Positions 12,844-20,317 are shown, counted from the first letter of the stretch. The stretch: DNA of 20,767 nt from Bacteroidales bacterium UBA2712 (GCA_002354055.1 DEKW01000015.1:1-20767), one strand, 5' to 3'. Made by a program: numbers and translations. The notes: generated from the letters alone by a model not told the origin.

Positions 12844-14075
12844 TATTCAAAATGCATCACCTTCGCGGGGCTTATCTTCGCAACGACCCTCGATGGCAGC
12901 AGCAGAATGAGCAGCGACACCACGGCGGTTAGAATATTCAGCGCTATTATCCATCCCCAGGCGAACGCCATGGGCACGTACGACACGTAATAGGTGTTCG
13001 CCTCGAGCGGAATGAGATGGCTGAAATACTGCACGGCGACGAGTCCCAGACCGATCACATTGCCCCACGCCATGCTTTTTCCGATCAGCATCGCGGCTTG
13101 CGTAAGGAAGATCCGCTGCACGAACCGATTGTCCGCGCCGAGTGCCTTCAGCGTACCGATGATCTGCACGCCGTCGAGAATCAGAATAATCAGCCCAGAG
13201 ACCATGTTAAAGCCGGCTACCAGCAGCATCAGCACGATGATCACCACGACGTTCATATCCAGTAGATCGAGCCAAGCGAAAACCGCCGGGTTCTGCTCAT
13301 GAAGGGTCTGTACGTAATACACGTTATAGCCGTCCCCGTCCAGATGGTTGACCGTCGCGAAATAGATCTTATCCGCCGTCTCGTCCAGATTCCGCACATC
13401 GTCCACTAGGATCTCCACACCGGAGTACGTTCCTTCGTCCCATGCCTGCAACCGCCGTGCGTCCTCTAATGTCCCGATGATAAACAGCTCGTCGTACTGG
13501 CCGAATCCCGTCTCGTAAATACCAGATATCTTGTACCGCCGCGCGCGCACATTCGTCTCATCAACGAAATACGCGTTCACCGCATCGCCCACCATCAGGT
13601 GCAGTGCTTGCGCTGTAGCACGAGAGAGCACCACTTCGCCGCTCTTCGTCGGCACAGTGCCGGCCACGATATTCTGCTCAAAAAAATCCCAATAATCCGT
13701 GCCCTTGAGCACCATCCCGCGAAACGCCGAATCGGTCTTGAGCATGCCGGGTTTGGTGATGAACGGCGCTACCGCCGCCACATGCTCGTACCCGCTCAGA
13801 CTCGTCATCATGCTGTCCGAGACCTCGATGGGTTGCATGTCATACGTGTTGTTATTATCGAACGAGACAACCTGAATATGCGCCCCAAAACCCGCCACTT
13901 TCTGCGTCACCGTCTGCTTGAATCCCACGACCACACAAATCGTCACGATCATCACCGCTACACCCACGATGATGCCCGCTAAAGCAACGCGAATTGCAGG
14001 ACGTGATGAACGCGATTCTCCCTTCTCGGAAAAATAAAGTCGCTGTGCGATTGCTATTTCAGGTATTTTCGGCAC
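12843..14075 (-). CDS. LolC/LolE-type ABC transporter permease
   Basis: 410 aa from a GTG start; no suitable ATG lies near. It has the architecture of lipoprotein-releasing permeases: a first membrane segment at about 29-52 (VALAGIIVGVAVMIVTICVV), a large periplasmic domain (about 55-270), and three C-terminal segments at about 272-300, 330-352 and 370-396, ending SPAKVMHFE. In the Lol system such proteins work with the ATPase LolD to extract lipoproteins from the inner membrane for LolA. No ATPase gene is adjacent, so it must be encoded elsewhere, or the protein belongs to another MacB/FtsX-like complex. It is translationally coupled to the GSCFA gene. Confidence 0.88.
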   Translation of the reverse strand: MPKIPEIAIAQRLYFSEKGESRSSRPAIRVALAGIIVGVAVMIVTICVVVGFKQTVTQKVAGFGAHIQVVSFDNNNTYDMQPIEVSDSMMTSLSGYEHVAAVAPFITKPGMLKTDSAFRGMVLKGTDYWDFFEQNIVAGTVPTKSGEVVLSRATAQALHLMVGDAVNAYFVDETNVRARRYKISGIYETGFGQYDELFIIGTLEDARRLQAWDEGTYSGVEILVDDVRNLDETADKIYFATVNHLDGDGYNVYYVQTLHEQNPAVFAWLDLLDMNVVVIIVLMLLVAGFNMVSGLIILILDGVQIIGTLKALGADNRFVQRIFLTQAAMLIGKSMAWGNVIGLGLVAVQYFSHLIPLEANTYYVSYVPMAFAWGWIIALNILTAVVSLLILLLPSRVVAKISPAKVMHFE

Positions 14076-14098
14076 GATTTTTGTTGTTAGTTTTATAT

Positions 14099-14506
14099 AT
14101 GAAAAAACTATTATCTCTTCTTTCTATTGCCCTCTTTTCGGGCATGATCATGGCGCAAGAGCCGGTTTCTGAACCTCGTCCGCAACGTACTCCGCAGGAG
14201 GAGGCTTTAAAACAAACGATGCGTCTTGTTCGCGAGTTAGGCATCACCGATTCGGTCCGTATCGACACTCTCTATCGCATGCATCTCAAGTATGCCTTGG
14301 TGCGCCAGAAGGGGCTGAGCAGAGCCCAGAACCTCGAGCGCATGCAGGCGATTCATAATGAGCTCAAGAGCCTCCTCACGCCGGAGGAGTTCGAGCGATT
14401 CATGAATCACCCTGCCGAGTTGCCTCGCCGTCCACAAGGGGCAAGCGTCGGAGCACCGGCCAAGCTAAGAGAGCGAAAGCCGACCCCACCAGCAGACCCG
14501 CGATGA
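14099..14506 (+). CDS. Small secreted protein of unknown function, 135 aa
   Basis: ATG at 14099 gives a clean signal peptide (MKKLLSLLSIALFSGMIMAQ); the frame is open further upstream but those starts run into the divergent permease gene. The mature protein is helical and charged, with LVRELGITDSVRIDTLYRMH, SRAQNLERMQAIHNELKSLL and TPEEFERFMNHP, reminiscent of small Spy/CpxP-like or DUF4890-like periplasmic proteins of Bacteroidota. The last 35 residues are Pro/Arg-rich and are read entirely antisense to the end of the PAP2 gene, so they may be a run-on tail. Only 23 bp separate it from the divergent permease start. Confidence 0.7.
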   Translation: MKKLLSLLSIALFSGMIMAQEPVSEPRPQRTPQEEALKQTMRLVRELGITDSVRIDTLYRMHLKYALVRQKGLSRAQNLERMQAIHNELKSLLTPEEFERFMNHPAELPRRPQGASVGAPAKLRERKPTPPADPR

Positions 14507-14972
14507 TATCTGTGGGGTAATGTACCCCGAGGTACATCCGGCTATAACATACCAGAGCCACCCAGGTCATCAGACTGACGGTGGCTATTTTGTTTTTATA
14601 GAGCAGACTGAAAAGCAACCCCACCGCCATGGTGTTCGCCGCGTGAGAGCTGCAAAAGCCATACTTTCCACCGACATATCCATTTACCAACCGCAGCGGA
14701 TCGAGCGCCGGTTCATGCGTCGGCCGGAGGCGGCAAACCAGCGGTTTCAACACACCGCTGCAAATCCAGTCGCTCATTCCCACAGCTACTCCGAACCCCA
14801 CCAAAATCAGCAACACCGCCTTCCAACTCCTAAACCGCCATGCAATCAGTACTACCAGTAACATATACAGCGGAATCCACGTCTTCGACCGGCTGATCCC
14901 CCACATCAACGCATCCAGCCACTCGCAGCCATGACCGTTAATCCACAATAATATGTCGTAATCAAGGTTCAT
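14400..14972 (-). CDS. PAP2-family membrane phosphatase
   Basis: 190 aa from the ATG at 14972, which overlaps the stop of rsmE by ATGA; a start nine codons further upstream is possible but less natural. The three PAP2 signature blocks are present: KPLVCRLRP (76-84, matching K-x6-RP), CSSHAAN (107-113, where PSGH is usual) and SRMYLGVHYPTD (144-155). Five or so membrane segments surround them. Such enzymes remove phosphate from lipid substrates such as phosphatidic acid or undecaprenyl pyrophosphate at the periplasmic face. Which lipid is used here is unknown. The 3' end overlaps the convergent small secreted protein gene by 107 bp. Confidence 0.9.
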   Translation of the reverse strand: MNLDYDILLWINGHGCEWLDALMWGISRSKTWIPLYMLLVVLIAWRFRSWKAVLLILVGFGVAVGMSDWICSGVLKPLVCRLRPTHEPALDPLRLVNGYVGGKYGFCSSHAANTMAVGLLFSLLYKNKIATVSLMTWVALVCYSRMYLGVHYPTDIIAGLLVGSAFALLAWPVLRRLPLVDGEATRQGDS

Positions 14973-15673
14973 TCGTTCATGAGTACCGCCGTATGGCATG
15001 CTACGATCGCAGCGGTCTCCGTCCGCAGTCTCGCTTTACCTAATCCCACGGGCCTAAATCCCAACGCAAGCGCCTCGTTCACTTCCTCTTCGCTGAAGTC
15101 TCCTTCCGGACCGATCAGCACCAGCACGTCACGACCGGGAGTGATCTCGGTCTTCAGTTCGCGCTTGTCGTCCTTGTAGCAATGAGCGATGAAGCAATCC
15201 TGGTCTTTCTGCGCTTGTTCGTGAATAAAAGTCTTGAAATCCTGCATATCATGCAGCGCCGGCAGGTAGTGTTTCAGGCTCTGCTTCGCCGCAGAGAGCA
15301 TGATTTTCTCCAGACGATCCATACGGATCTGCTTGCGTTCGGAGAAGCGGCAAAGAAGCATCGTGATCTCGTCTGCGCCAATCTCCGTACATTTCTCAAC
15401 CAGCCACTCTACCCGCTCGATATTCTTCGTCGGCGCGACGGCTATATGCAGATGAAAATCATGCAACGCCTCCTGCTTCTCGCGGCTGATAATCTCAAAA
15501 TCACAGTGCTTGGGATGGGGGTTGGTGATACGCGCCGTGTAGGTTGTACCGTTGCCGTCGGTAATGAGTATCTCATCGCCCGCGCTGTACCGCAGCACCC
15601 GCACGCAATGTCCGCTCTCCTCCTCGGAAAGGGTTTGGTGGGTTTCTATGTCCGGACAATAAAAGAGGTACAT
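14969..15673 (-). CDS. rsmE: 16S rRNA m3U1498 methyltransferase RsmE
   Basis: 234 aa, normal length. It methylates N3 of U1498 of 16S rRNA in the 30S subunit using S-adenosylmethionine. It has the N-terminal PUA-like domain (1-70, with HCVRVLR) and a C-terminal SPOUT fold with VAPTKNIERVEWLVEKCTE (79-97), LIGPEGDFSEEE (186-197) and LGKARLRTETAA (211-222), the knot-forming cofactor motifs. The start shares TAATG with the end of prfA and the end shares ATGA with the PAP2 gene, so all three are translationally coupled. Confidence 0.95.
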   Translation of the reverse strand: MYLFYCPDIETHQTLSEEESGHCVRVLRYSAGDEILITDGNGTTYTARITNPHPKHCDFEIISREKQEALHDFHLHIAVAPTKNIERVEWLVEKCTEIGADEITMLLCRFSERKQIRMDRLEKIMLSAAKQSLKHYLPALHDMQDFKTFIHEQAQKDQDCFIAHCYKDDKRELKTEITPGRDVLVLIGPEGDFSEEEVNEALALGFRPVGLGKARLRTETAAIVACHTAVLMNE

Positions 15674-16773
15674 TACAGCTCAGATTCTTTGAGTCGCTCG
15701 GCGTTCTCGGCTACTTGGAGGGCATCGATCACGCCTTGTATATCTCCGTCCATGAACGCCGCGAGGTTATAGACGGTATAGCCGATACGGTGGTCAGTGA
15801 TACGTCCCTGCGGGTAGTTGTAGGTGCGGATTTTTGCCGAACGGTCACCTGTAGAAACCATCGTCTTACGGCGTGCAGCGATGTCGTCGATATATTTCTG
15901 GTGCTCCTTGTCATAAATCTGCGTACGCAGGCGCGAGAGCGCACGCTCTTTGTTCTTCGGCTGGTCGCGCGTCTCGGTACACTCGATGAGGATCTCCTGC
16001 ACTTCGCCGGTATTTGGGTTCTTCCAGTTGTAACGCAACCGCACACCCGACTCGACCTTATTGACGTTCTGTCCACCGGCACCGCCCGAACGGAAAGTCT
16101 CCCATTTGATCTCGCCTTCGTTGATATGCACCTCAAACTCATCGGCTTCGGGCAGCACGGCTACCGTCGCAGCGGAGGTATGCACACGTCCTTGGGTCTC
16201 GGTCACCGGCACTCGCTGTACGCGGTGCACGCCGGACTCGTATTTGAGGGTGCCATAGACGTTCTGACCCGTGACGTTGAAGATAATCTCTTTGTATCCG
16301 CCCGCAGCGCCTTCCGTAAACGACGAAATGGTGTATTTGAAGCCCTTGATCTCGAAATACTTGGTGTACATCCGAAACAAATCTCCGGCGAAGATCGCCG
16401 CTTCGTCACCACCTGTACCGCCACGAATCTCCATCACGACATTCTTTCCGTCTTCGGGATCTTGCGGCAGCAGTTGCAACTTCAGTTCCTCTTCGAGTTT
16501 CGGGATCTGCGGTTCCAGTTCGTCTATCTCCGCCTTTGCCATCTCCTTCATCTCTGCGTCGGACTCGTTGTAGAAGAGGTCCTTCGCGTCCTGAAGATCC
16601 GTCACGGCTTTCTTGTACCTATGCGCACATTCTAACACCCGCTCCAAGTCATGATAATCCCTATTCAGACGCACATACCGCGCCTGATCGGCTATCACCG
16701 ACGGATCCGTAATCAGCAAACTCACCTCGTGAAACTTTGCCTCTAATCCTTCTATTTTATCTAATATATCCAA
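15673..16773 (-). CDS. prfA: Peptide chain release factor 1
   Basis: 366 aa. It reads UAA and UAG stop codons and releases the peptide. It has the PVT codon-recognition tripeptide (189-191) and the GGQ catalytic motif (GAGGQNVNKV, 231-240), plus the conserved RGGTGGDEAAIFAGDL and the C-terminal IRTYNYPQGRITDHR. The start is TTG at 16773-16771. No ATG is available, an in-frame TAG lies 18 bases upstream, and the next residues (ILDKIEGLEAKF) line up with the usual N-terminus. That TTG is the last three bases of a 7-nt repeat tract that fills the whole gap to the upstream gene. A weak start may lower RF1 synthesis. Confidence 0.96.
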   Translation of the reverse strand: MDILDKIEGLEAKFHEVSLLITDPSVIADQARYVRLNRDYHDLERVLECAHRYKKAVTDLQDAKDLFYNESDAEMKEMAKAEIDELEPQIPKLEEELKLQLLPQDPEDGKNVVMEIRGGTGGDEAAIFAGDLFRMYTKYFEIKGFKYTISSFTEGAAGGYKEIIFNVTGQNVYGTLKYESGVHRVQRVPVTETQGRVHTSAATVAVLPEADEFEVHINEGEIKWETFRSGGAGGQNVNKVESGVRLRYNWKNPNTGEVQEILIECTETRDQPKNKERALSRLRTQIYDKEHQKYIDDIAARRKTMVSTGDRSAKIRTYNYPQGRITDHRIGYTVYNLAAFMDGDIQGVIDALQVAENAERLKESEL

Positions 16774-16819
16774 AATCCAAAATCCTAAAACCTAAATCCT
16801 AACCCCTAAATCCTAAATC
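16771..16819 (-). repeat. Heptanucleotide tract, 7 units of GATTTAG, from the upstream stop codon to the prfA start codon
   Basis: On the minus strand seven exactly phased 7-nt units (consensus GATTTAG, with GGGTTAG, GTTTTAG and two GATTTTG variants). The first unit starts inside the TGA of the upstream gene and the last ends with the TTG start of prfA. Confidence 0.92.
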
Positions 16820-17240
16820 ACTTCTCCTCTTCGTCTTTCTGCTTCATCCTCCGCCAGATGCGGTAGTTCTTGAAGATCGATTTCCACTCTTTCTTCGTGA
16901 TATACCACTCGTCGTTCTTCCGTGGCGGACGATAGACCGGCCGCGTGTCGATCTGCACTTTGCGTTTGATGGAGTCCAGGTTATACTGCTGGCTCAGGCT
17001 GTCTCCCATGAGTATGGCGTCTTGCTCTTCGGCCTTATGGATACGCAGCTCATCGACGCTCATCTCCATGTCGGGATCGTCGTTCGGCATCGCCCGCAGC
17101 TCATGCGCCGCCAGACGGATGAGCTTGTACGCACCGAAGCCCAGCACGGCGATGATCACGACCAACAAGCCGTAATACGCCTGTTTGTCACGCATCCTGA
17201 GCGCGCCGCCTAAGCCTCTATTTCTGTTTCTTTCGCCCAT
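16818..17240 (-). CDS. Small membrane protein of unknown function, 140 aa
   Basis: Not recognised. A basic N-terminus (MGERNRNRG, RMRDK) is followed by one membrane segment at about 22-39 (YYGLLVVIIAVLGFGAYK) and a charged C-terminal domain with DELRIHKAEEQDAILMGDSL, RPVYRPPRK and a Lys/Arg/Trp-rich end (EWKSIFKNYRIWRRMKQKDE). It is probably anchored in the inner membrane with the charged part in the periplasm or cytoplasm. Its ATG directly follows the TAA of ffh without any gap, so it is translated together with SRP. A role near protein targeting is only a guess from position. Confidence 0.75.
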   Translation of the reverse strand: MGERNRNRGLGGALRMRDKQAYYGLLVVIIAVLGFGAYKLIRLAAHELRAMPNDDPDMEMSVDELRIHKAEEQDAILMGDSLSQQYNLDSIKRKVQIDTRPVYRPPRKNDEWYITKKEWKSIFKNYRIWRRMKQKDEEEK

Positions 17241-18578
17241 TTATCTTCTCTTGCCGCTCATCTGTTGCACCTTGCGCATCATCTTCGACGTCTGCTCAAA
17301 CTGCTTGATGAACCGGTTCAGTTCTACGATCGTCACACCCGCACCTTTCGCGATGCGGTTCTTGCGGCTGCCGTTCAGCAATGCCGGATTGGCACGCTCT
17401 GCCGGCGTCATAGAGTTGATCATCGCCTCGATGGGTTTGAAGGCATCGTCGCTCACCTCCACACCTTTCAGCGCTTTGTCCATGCCGGGGATCATGCCCA
17501 TCAGCTCTTTCATCGAACCCATCTTCTTGATCTGGCTCAACTGCCCCATAAAGTCGTTGAAGTCAAACTGGTTCTTGGCGATCTTCTTGCTGATGCGGCG
17601 GGCTTCCTCTTCGTCGTACTGCTCTTGCGCACGCTCCACGAGGCTCACCACATCACCCATACCGAGTATTCGGTCCGCCATTCGTGCCGGATGGAATACA
17701 TCCAGCGCTTCCATCTTCTCGCCCGTACCGATGAATTTTATCGGCTTGTTGACCACCGTGCGGATACTCAATGCCGCACCACCACGAGCATCGCCGTCCA
17801 GCTTCGTCAGTACCACGCCGTCGAAATCCAATCGGTCGTTGAACTCCTTGGCGGTGTTTACGGCATCCTGACCGGTCATGGCATCCACGACGAACAGCGT
17901 CTCGGATGGCTCGATAGCGCTCTTGATAGCCGCTATCTCATTCATCATCTGCTCATCTACCGCCAGACGACCTGCCGTATCGACGATCACCACGTCGTAT
18001 CCCATCTTCCGCGCCTCAGCTATCGCCTCCTGCGCAATCTTCACAGGATCACCACCATTAAGCGGCTTGGCCGCGTCACCATTAAGCAATCCACCATTAG
18101 CAAATACTTTCGCTCCTATCTGCTCGCCCAACACGCGCAACTGCTCGATAGCCGCCGGACGATAGACATCGCAAGCGACGAGCATCACCTTCTTGCCTTT
18201 CTTCGTCTGCAGGTAGTTCGCGAGCTTCGACGCAAAAGTCGTCTTACCGCTACCCTGCAGACCCGACATCAGGATGACCGCCGGTGAGCCTTTGAGGTTG
18301 ATCTCCTGCGTCTCGCCACCCATCAACTCTGCCAACTCGTCATGCGTGATCTTGATCATCAACTGGCCCGGACGAACCGCATTGATCACGTTCTGACCCA
18401 TCGCTTTCTCCTTCACGCGGTCGGTAAACTGCTTTGCTGTCTTATAGTTCACATCGGCTTCGAGCAACGCCTTGCGGATGTCCTTGACCGTCTCCGCCAC
18501 GTTGATCTCGGTGATTCTGCCCTCGCCTTTTAGTATCTTAAAAGACCTCTCTAATCGTTCGCTTAAATTATCAAACAT
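17241..18578 (-). CDS. ffh: Signal recognition particle GTPase Ffh (SRP54)
   Basis: 445 aa. It binds signal peptides of nascent membrane proteins and, with SRP RNA and FtsY, delivers ribosomes to the translocon. The N domain (1-95) is followed by the GTPase G domain with GLQGSGKTTFASKLA (107-120), DVYRPAAIEQLR (137-148), VDTAGRL (199-205) and TKLDGDARGG, then the Met-rich M domain with KKMGSMKELMGMIPGM. The start is preceded by AGGAG at good spacing. Residues about 160-177 (FANGGLLNGDAAKPLNGGDP) form an expanded loop before PVKIAQ, coded by repeated TAATGGTG words; homologues have a shorter segment here. A strong promoter lies at 18603-18634. Confidence 0.96.
   Translation of the reverse strand: MFDNLSERLERSFKILKGEGRITEINVAETVKDIRKALLEADVNYKTAKQFTDRVKEKAMGQNVINAVRPGQLMIKITHDELAELMGGETQEINLKGSPAVILMSGLQGSGKTTFASKLANYLQTKKGKKVMLVACDVYRPAAIEQLRVLGEQIGAKVFANGGLLNGDAAKPLNGGDPVKIAQEAIAEARKMGYDVVIVDTAGRLAVDEQMMNEIAAIKSAIEPSETLFVVDAMTGQDAVNTAKEFNDRLDFDGVVLTKLDGDARGGAALSIRTVVNKPIKFIGTGEKMEALDVFHPARMADRILGMGDVVSLVERAQEQYDEEEARRISKKIAKNQFDFNDFMGQLSQIKKMGSMKELMGMIPGMDKALKGVEVSDDAFKPIEAMINSMTPAERANPALLNGSRKNRIAKGAGVTIVELNRFIKQFEQTSKMMRKVQQMSGKRR
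18054..18101 (-). repeat. Interspersed TTAATGGTG repeats in ffh
   Basis: Three copies of (C/T)TAATGGTG on the coding strand, at about 18054-18062, 18078-18086 and 18093-18101 (outer two flank GGCCAAGCCGC-type palindromic sequence). They code an extra Gly/Asn-rich loop. Spacing is 24 and 15 nt, so this is not a regular 7-nt tract, though TTAATGG is a 7-nt word. Confidence 0.55.
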
Positions 18579-18602
18579 TTTACTCCTAATTTAATTTGGC
18601 TG

Positions 18603-18634
18603 CAAAGGTACAAAAAAAAATTGACATACACAAG
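18603..18634 (-). promoter_or_regulatory. Bacteroidota promoter for ffh
   Basis: On the minus strand CTTG (18634-18631), a 20-bp spacer with nine T in a row, then TACCTTTG (18610-18603). Expected start near 18596, giving a leader under 20 nt that contains AGGAG before the ATG. Confidence 0.78.
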
Positions 18635-18672
18635 AGAATTGTATATTTTATACAAAATTAATCAGTTGTACA

Positions 18673-18722
18673 TCGTTTCAAGGTCGTTTCAAACAGCAGA
18701 CCTTGCGCTGACCTTGCGCTGA
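18673..18722 (+). promoter_or_regulatory. Two consecutive 11-bp tandem direct repeats (possible regulator site)
   Basis: TCGTTTCAAGG is followed at once by TCGTTTCAAAC (18673-18694), and CCTTGCGCTGA occurs twice in tandem (18701-18722). An 11-bp period places the copies on one face of the helix, as in sites for OmpR/PhoB-type response regulators. They lie 40-90 bp before the SUMF1-domain gene and between it and the divergent ffh promoter. No clean TAnnTTTG box is seen for the rightward gene (nearest is TACTTTTTG at 18731-18739), which fits an activated promoter. Confidence 0.45.
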
Positions 18723-18764
18723 GGTTGGCATACTTTTTGTATCCGAAAACGTGGACAAAAAACT

Positions 18765-20105
18765 ATGCCCAAGAATCGGTGCTTGATCATATCGCTTTTT
18801 TTGTTACTTCTTCTGCCCTTATCCGCGAAGAAGCGAACTCTCATACCCGATTCACTACGTACACTCACAATCGACGCGAATGGAGTTATCATAATGTTGA
18901 ATCGAATAGAAGGCGGGGCGTTTATGATGGGGGCCACCTCGGACCAATACGATCCGGATACCTACACCGATAAACCTGCGCATCTTGTTTTTCTTTCTCC
19001 TTTTTACATCGCCACTACTGAGGTCACTAACTGTCTTTGGCGCGCGGTAATGAACGAGCGTGAGATGCTCGATTTATCCGGCTATCCGGACCACCCTGTT
19101 TCTTTCGTCTCTTGGTACGAAGCACAAGAGTTTATACGACGGTTAGATAGTATTACCGGAATGCCTTTTCGGCTCCCAACCGAAGCAGAATGGGAGTTTG
19201 CAGCTCGTGGCGGAGAACAAAGCAAACATTTCCGTTTTGCAGGATCGAACGAAGCAGACACCGTAGGTTGGCTCTTCCCGATTGCCGGGCAATGGACGCA
19301 TCCCGTGGCTCGCAAGCGTCCCAACGAACTCGGGCTTTACGACATGACGGGAAATGTTTCCGAATGGTGTCAAGACCGCTATGGTCCGTACCAGCTCTCC
19401 ACGCCTCCTGATCCCTGCGGAGCAGATACCGGCTCGTTCCGCATTGTGCGGGGCGGTAGTTACGATAACTGCATTGCCAATAGTCACCTCTCTGTTCGCC
19501 GTTGGTACGAACCGGAGACTTCTGTCGGCTATATTGGTTTCCGCGTGGCGCTAACGCCACCGAACGATCCCAGAGCGTTCTATCTGTCAACCGGAGCAAC
19601 TTCCGCCGAGGAGAACTATCTACCTCTCACACAGAAAATCCGTCTCAAAGGCCGCAAGCTGTATTTTTCCCTTGTCCCGGGCGACGAACCCTATTATATC
19701 TCCGAAGAAATTAGTGCCTCTCTATGGAAAAAGATTACAGGTCTCGAGCCTCCCGTTAAAGAACACGGTTTAGCCACCGGCATGTCCCGACAAGAGCGCG
19801 CCCGCTTTGCAGAATTATGTAGCCGCGCAGCCGATAAACCGCTCTCCGTTGCCACTATAGCCGAAAAAGACTCTGCATTGTCAAAAGGTGTTATTTCTCC
19901 CTCCAAGCAATCTAAACGTAAACGCTCTGTTCGCGCCACCCAGCGCACCCGCAAAACCCGAGAAAAACTCTCCCCTTGGGCTGAACTCATCGGAGTTAAA
20001 ATCAAGCAACCCGACGATCCCGTTCTCTTGGATTTCAAAGGCGATGCCAACGAAAAACTCCCGCTACGCCTAATCTTGAGATATACTTACCAACCTGCAA
20101 AATAA
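18765..20105 (+). CDS. Secreted SUMF1/FGE-sulfatase-like domain protein with a degenerate second domain
   Basis: 446 aa with signal peptide (1-21, ending LPLSA). A SUMF1 fold covers about 48-264: IEGGAFMMGATSDQ, FYIATTEVTNCLWRAVM, PVSFVSWYEAQEFIRRL, FRLPTEAEWEFAARGG, LGLYDMTGNVSEWCQDRYG, RIVRGGSYDNC, GFRVAL. True formylglycine-generating enzymes have two cysteines after RGGS; here C236 is present but the partner is replaced (NSHLS), so oxidase activity is unlikely. Relatives include GldK/PorK-type proteins, but this one lacks a lipobox. Residues about 310-378 (YYISEEISASLWKKITGLEP, GMSRQERARFAELC, PLSVATIAEKD) echo the first domain's early blocks, suggesting a worn second copy, followed by a Lys/Arg-rich linker (382-400) and a short end domain. 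Confidence 0.85.
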   Translation: MPKNRCLIISLFLLLLLPLSAKKRTLIPDSLRTLTIDANGVIIMLNRIEGGAFMMGATSDQYDPDTYTDKPAHLVFLSPFYIATTEVTNCLWRAVMNEREMLDLSGYPDHPVSFVSWYEAQEFIRRLDSITGMPFRLPTEAEWEFAARGGEQSKHFRFAGSNEADTVGWLFPIAGQWTHPVARKRPNELGLYDMTGNVSEWCQDRYGPYQLSTPPDPCGADTGSFRIVRGGSYDNCIANSHLSVRRWYEPETSVGYIGFRVALTPPNDPRAFYLSTGATSAEENYLPLTQKIRLKGRKLYFSLVPGDEPYYISEEISASLWKKITGLEPPVKEHGLATGMSRQERARFAELCSRAADKPLSVATIAEKDSALSKGVISPSKQSKRKRSVRATQRTRKTREKLSPWAELIGVKIKQPDDPVLLDFKGDANEKLPLRLILRYTYQPAK

Positions 20106-20114
20106 TTATACAAT

Positions 20115-20315
20115 ATGAAAAATAATCCCACATCTATTGAGAAATACTTTTTCTGGACACTTAAACTTTTGTTGGTATTATTTGCGTCTCTCTCCTATTT
20201 CTGCATGATCAAAGTCCTATACTGCGGTTGTTGGGCATGCAAAACCTGCATTGCAATCGGCATATTAGCCACTCTTCTTACCTTATATGACCGTTTCAAA
20301 GATTTTCCATCTTGA
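20115..20315 (+). CDS. Tiny Cys-rich membrane protein of unknown function, 66 aa
   Basis: Nine bases after the SUMF1-domain gene, so likely in the same operon. Two hydrophobic segments (about 13-33 and 44-58) flank a short loop CGCWACKTC with four cysteines in nine residues, and another Cys lies in the first segment. The pattern could bind a metal or form disulfides at the membrane surface. I know no family for it. The size and clear membrane layout make it a plausible real gene. Confidence 0.6.
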   Translation: MKNNPTSIEKYFFWTLKLLLVLFASLSYFCMIKVLYCGCWACKTCIAIGILATLLTLYDRFKDFPS

Positions 20316-20317
20316 AT

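Noticed and set aside
15715..16635. 306-codon plus-strand frame opposite prfA
   Set aside because: Antisense shadow of a clearly conserved release factor gene.
16771..16819. Telomere-like repeat (resembles TTTAGGG)
   Set aside because: Only seven imperfect units inside an operon; one of several 7-nt tracts with unrelated sequences.
17265..18287. 340-codon plus-strand frame opposite ffh
   Set aside because: Antisense shadow of ffh; no family resemblance.
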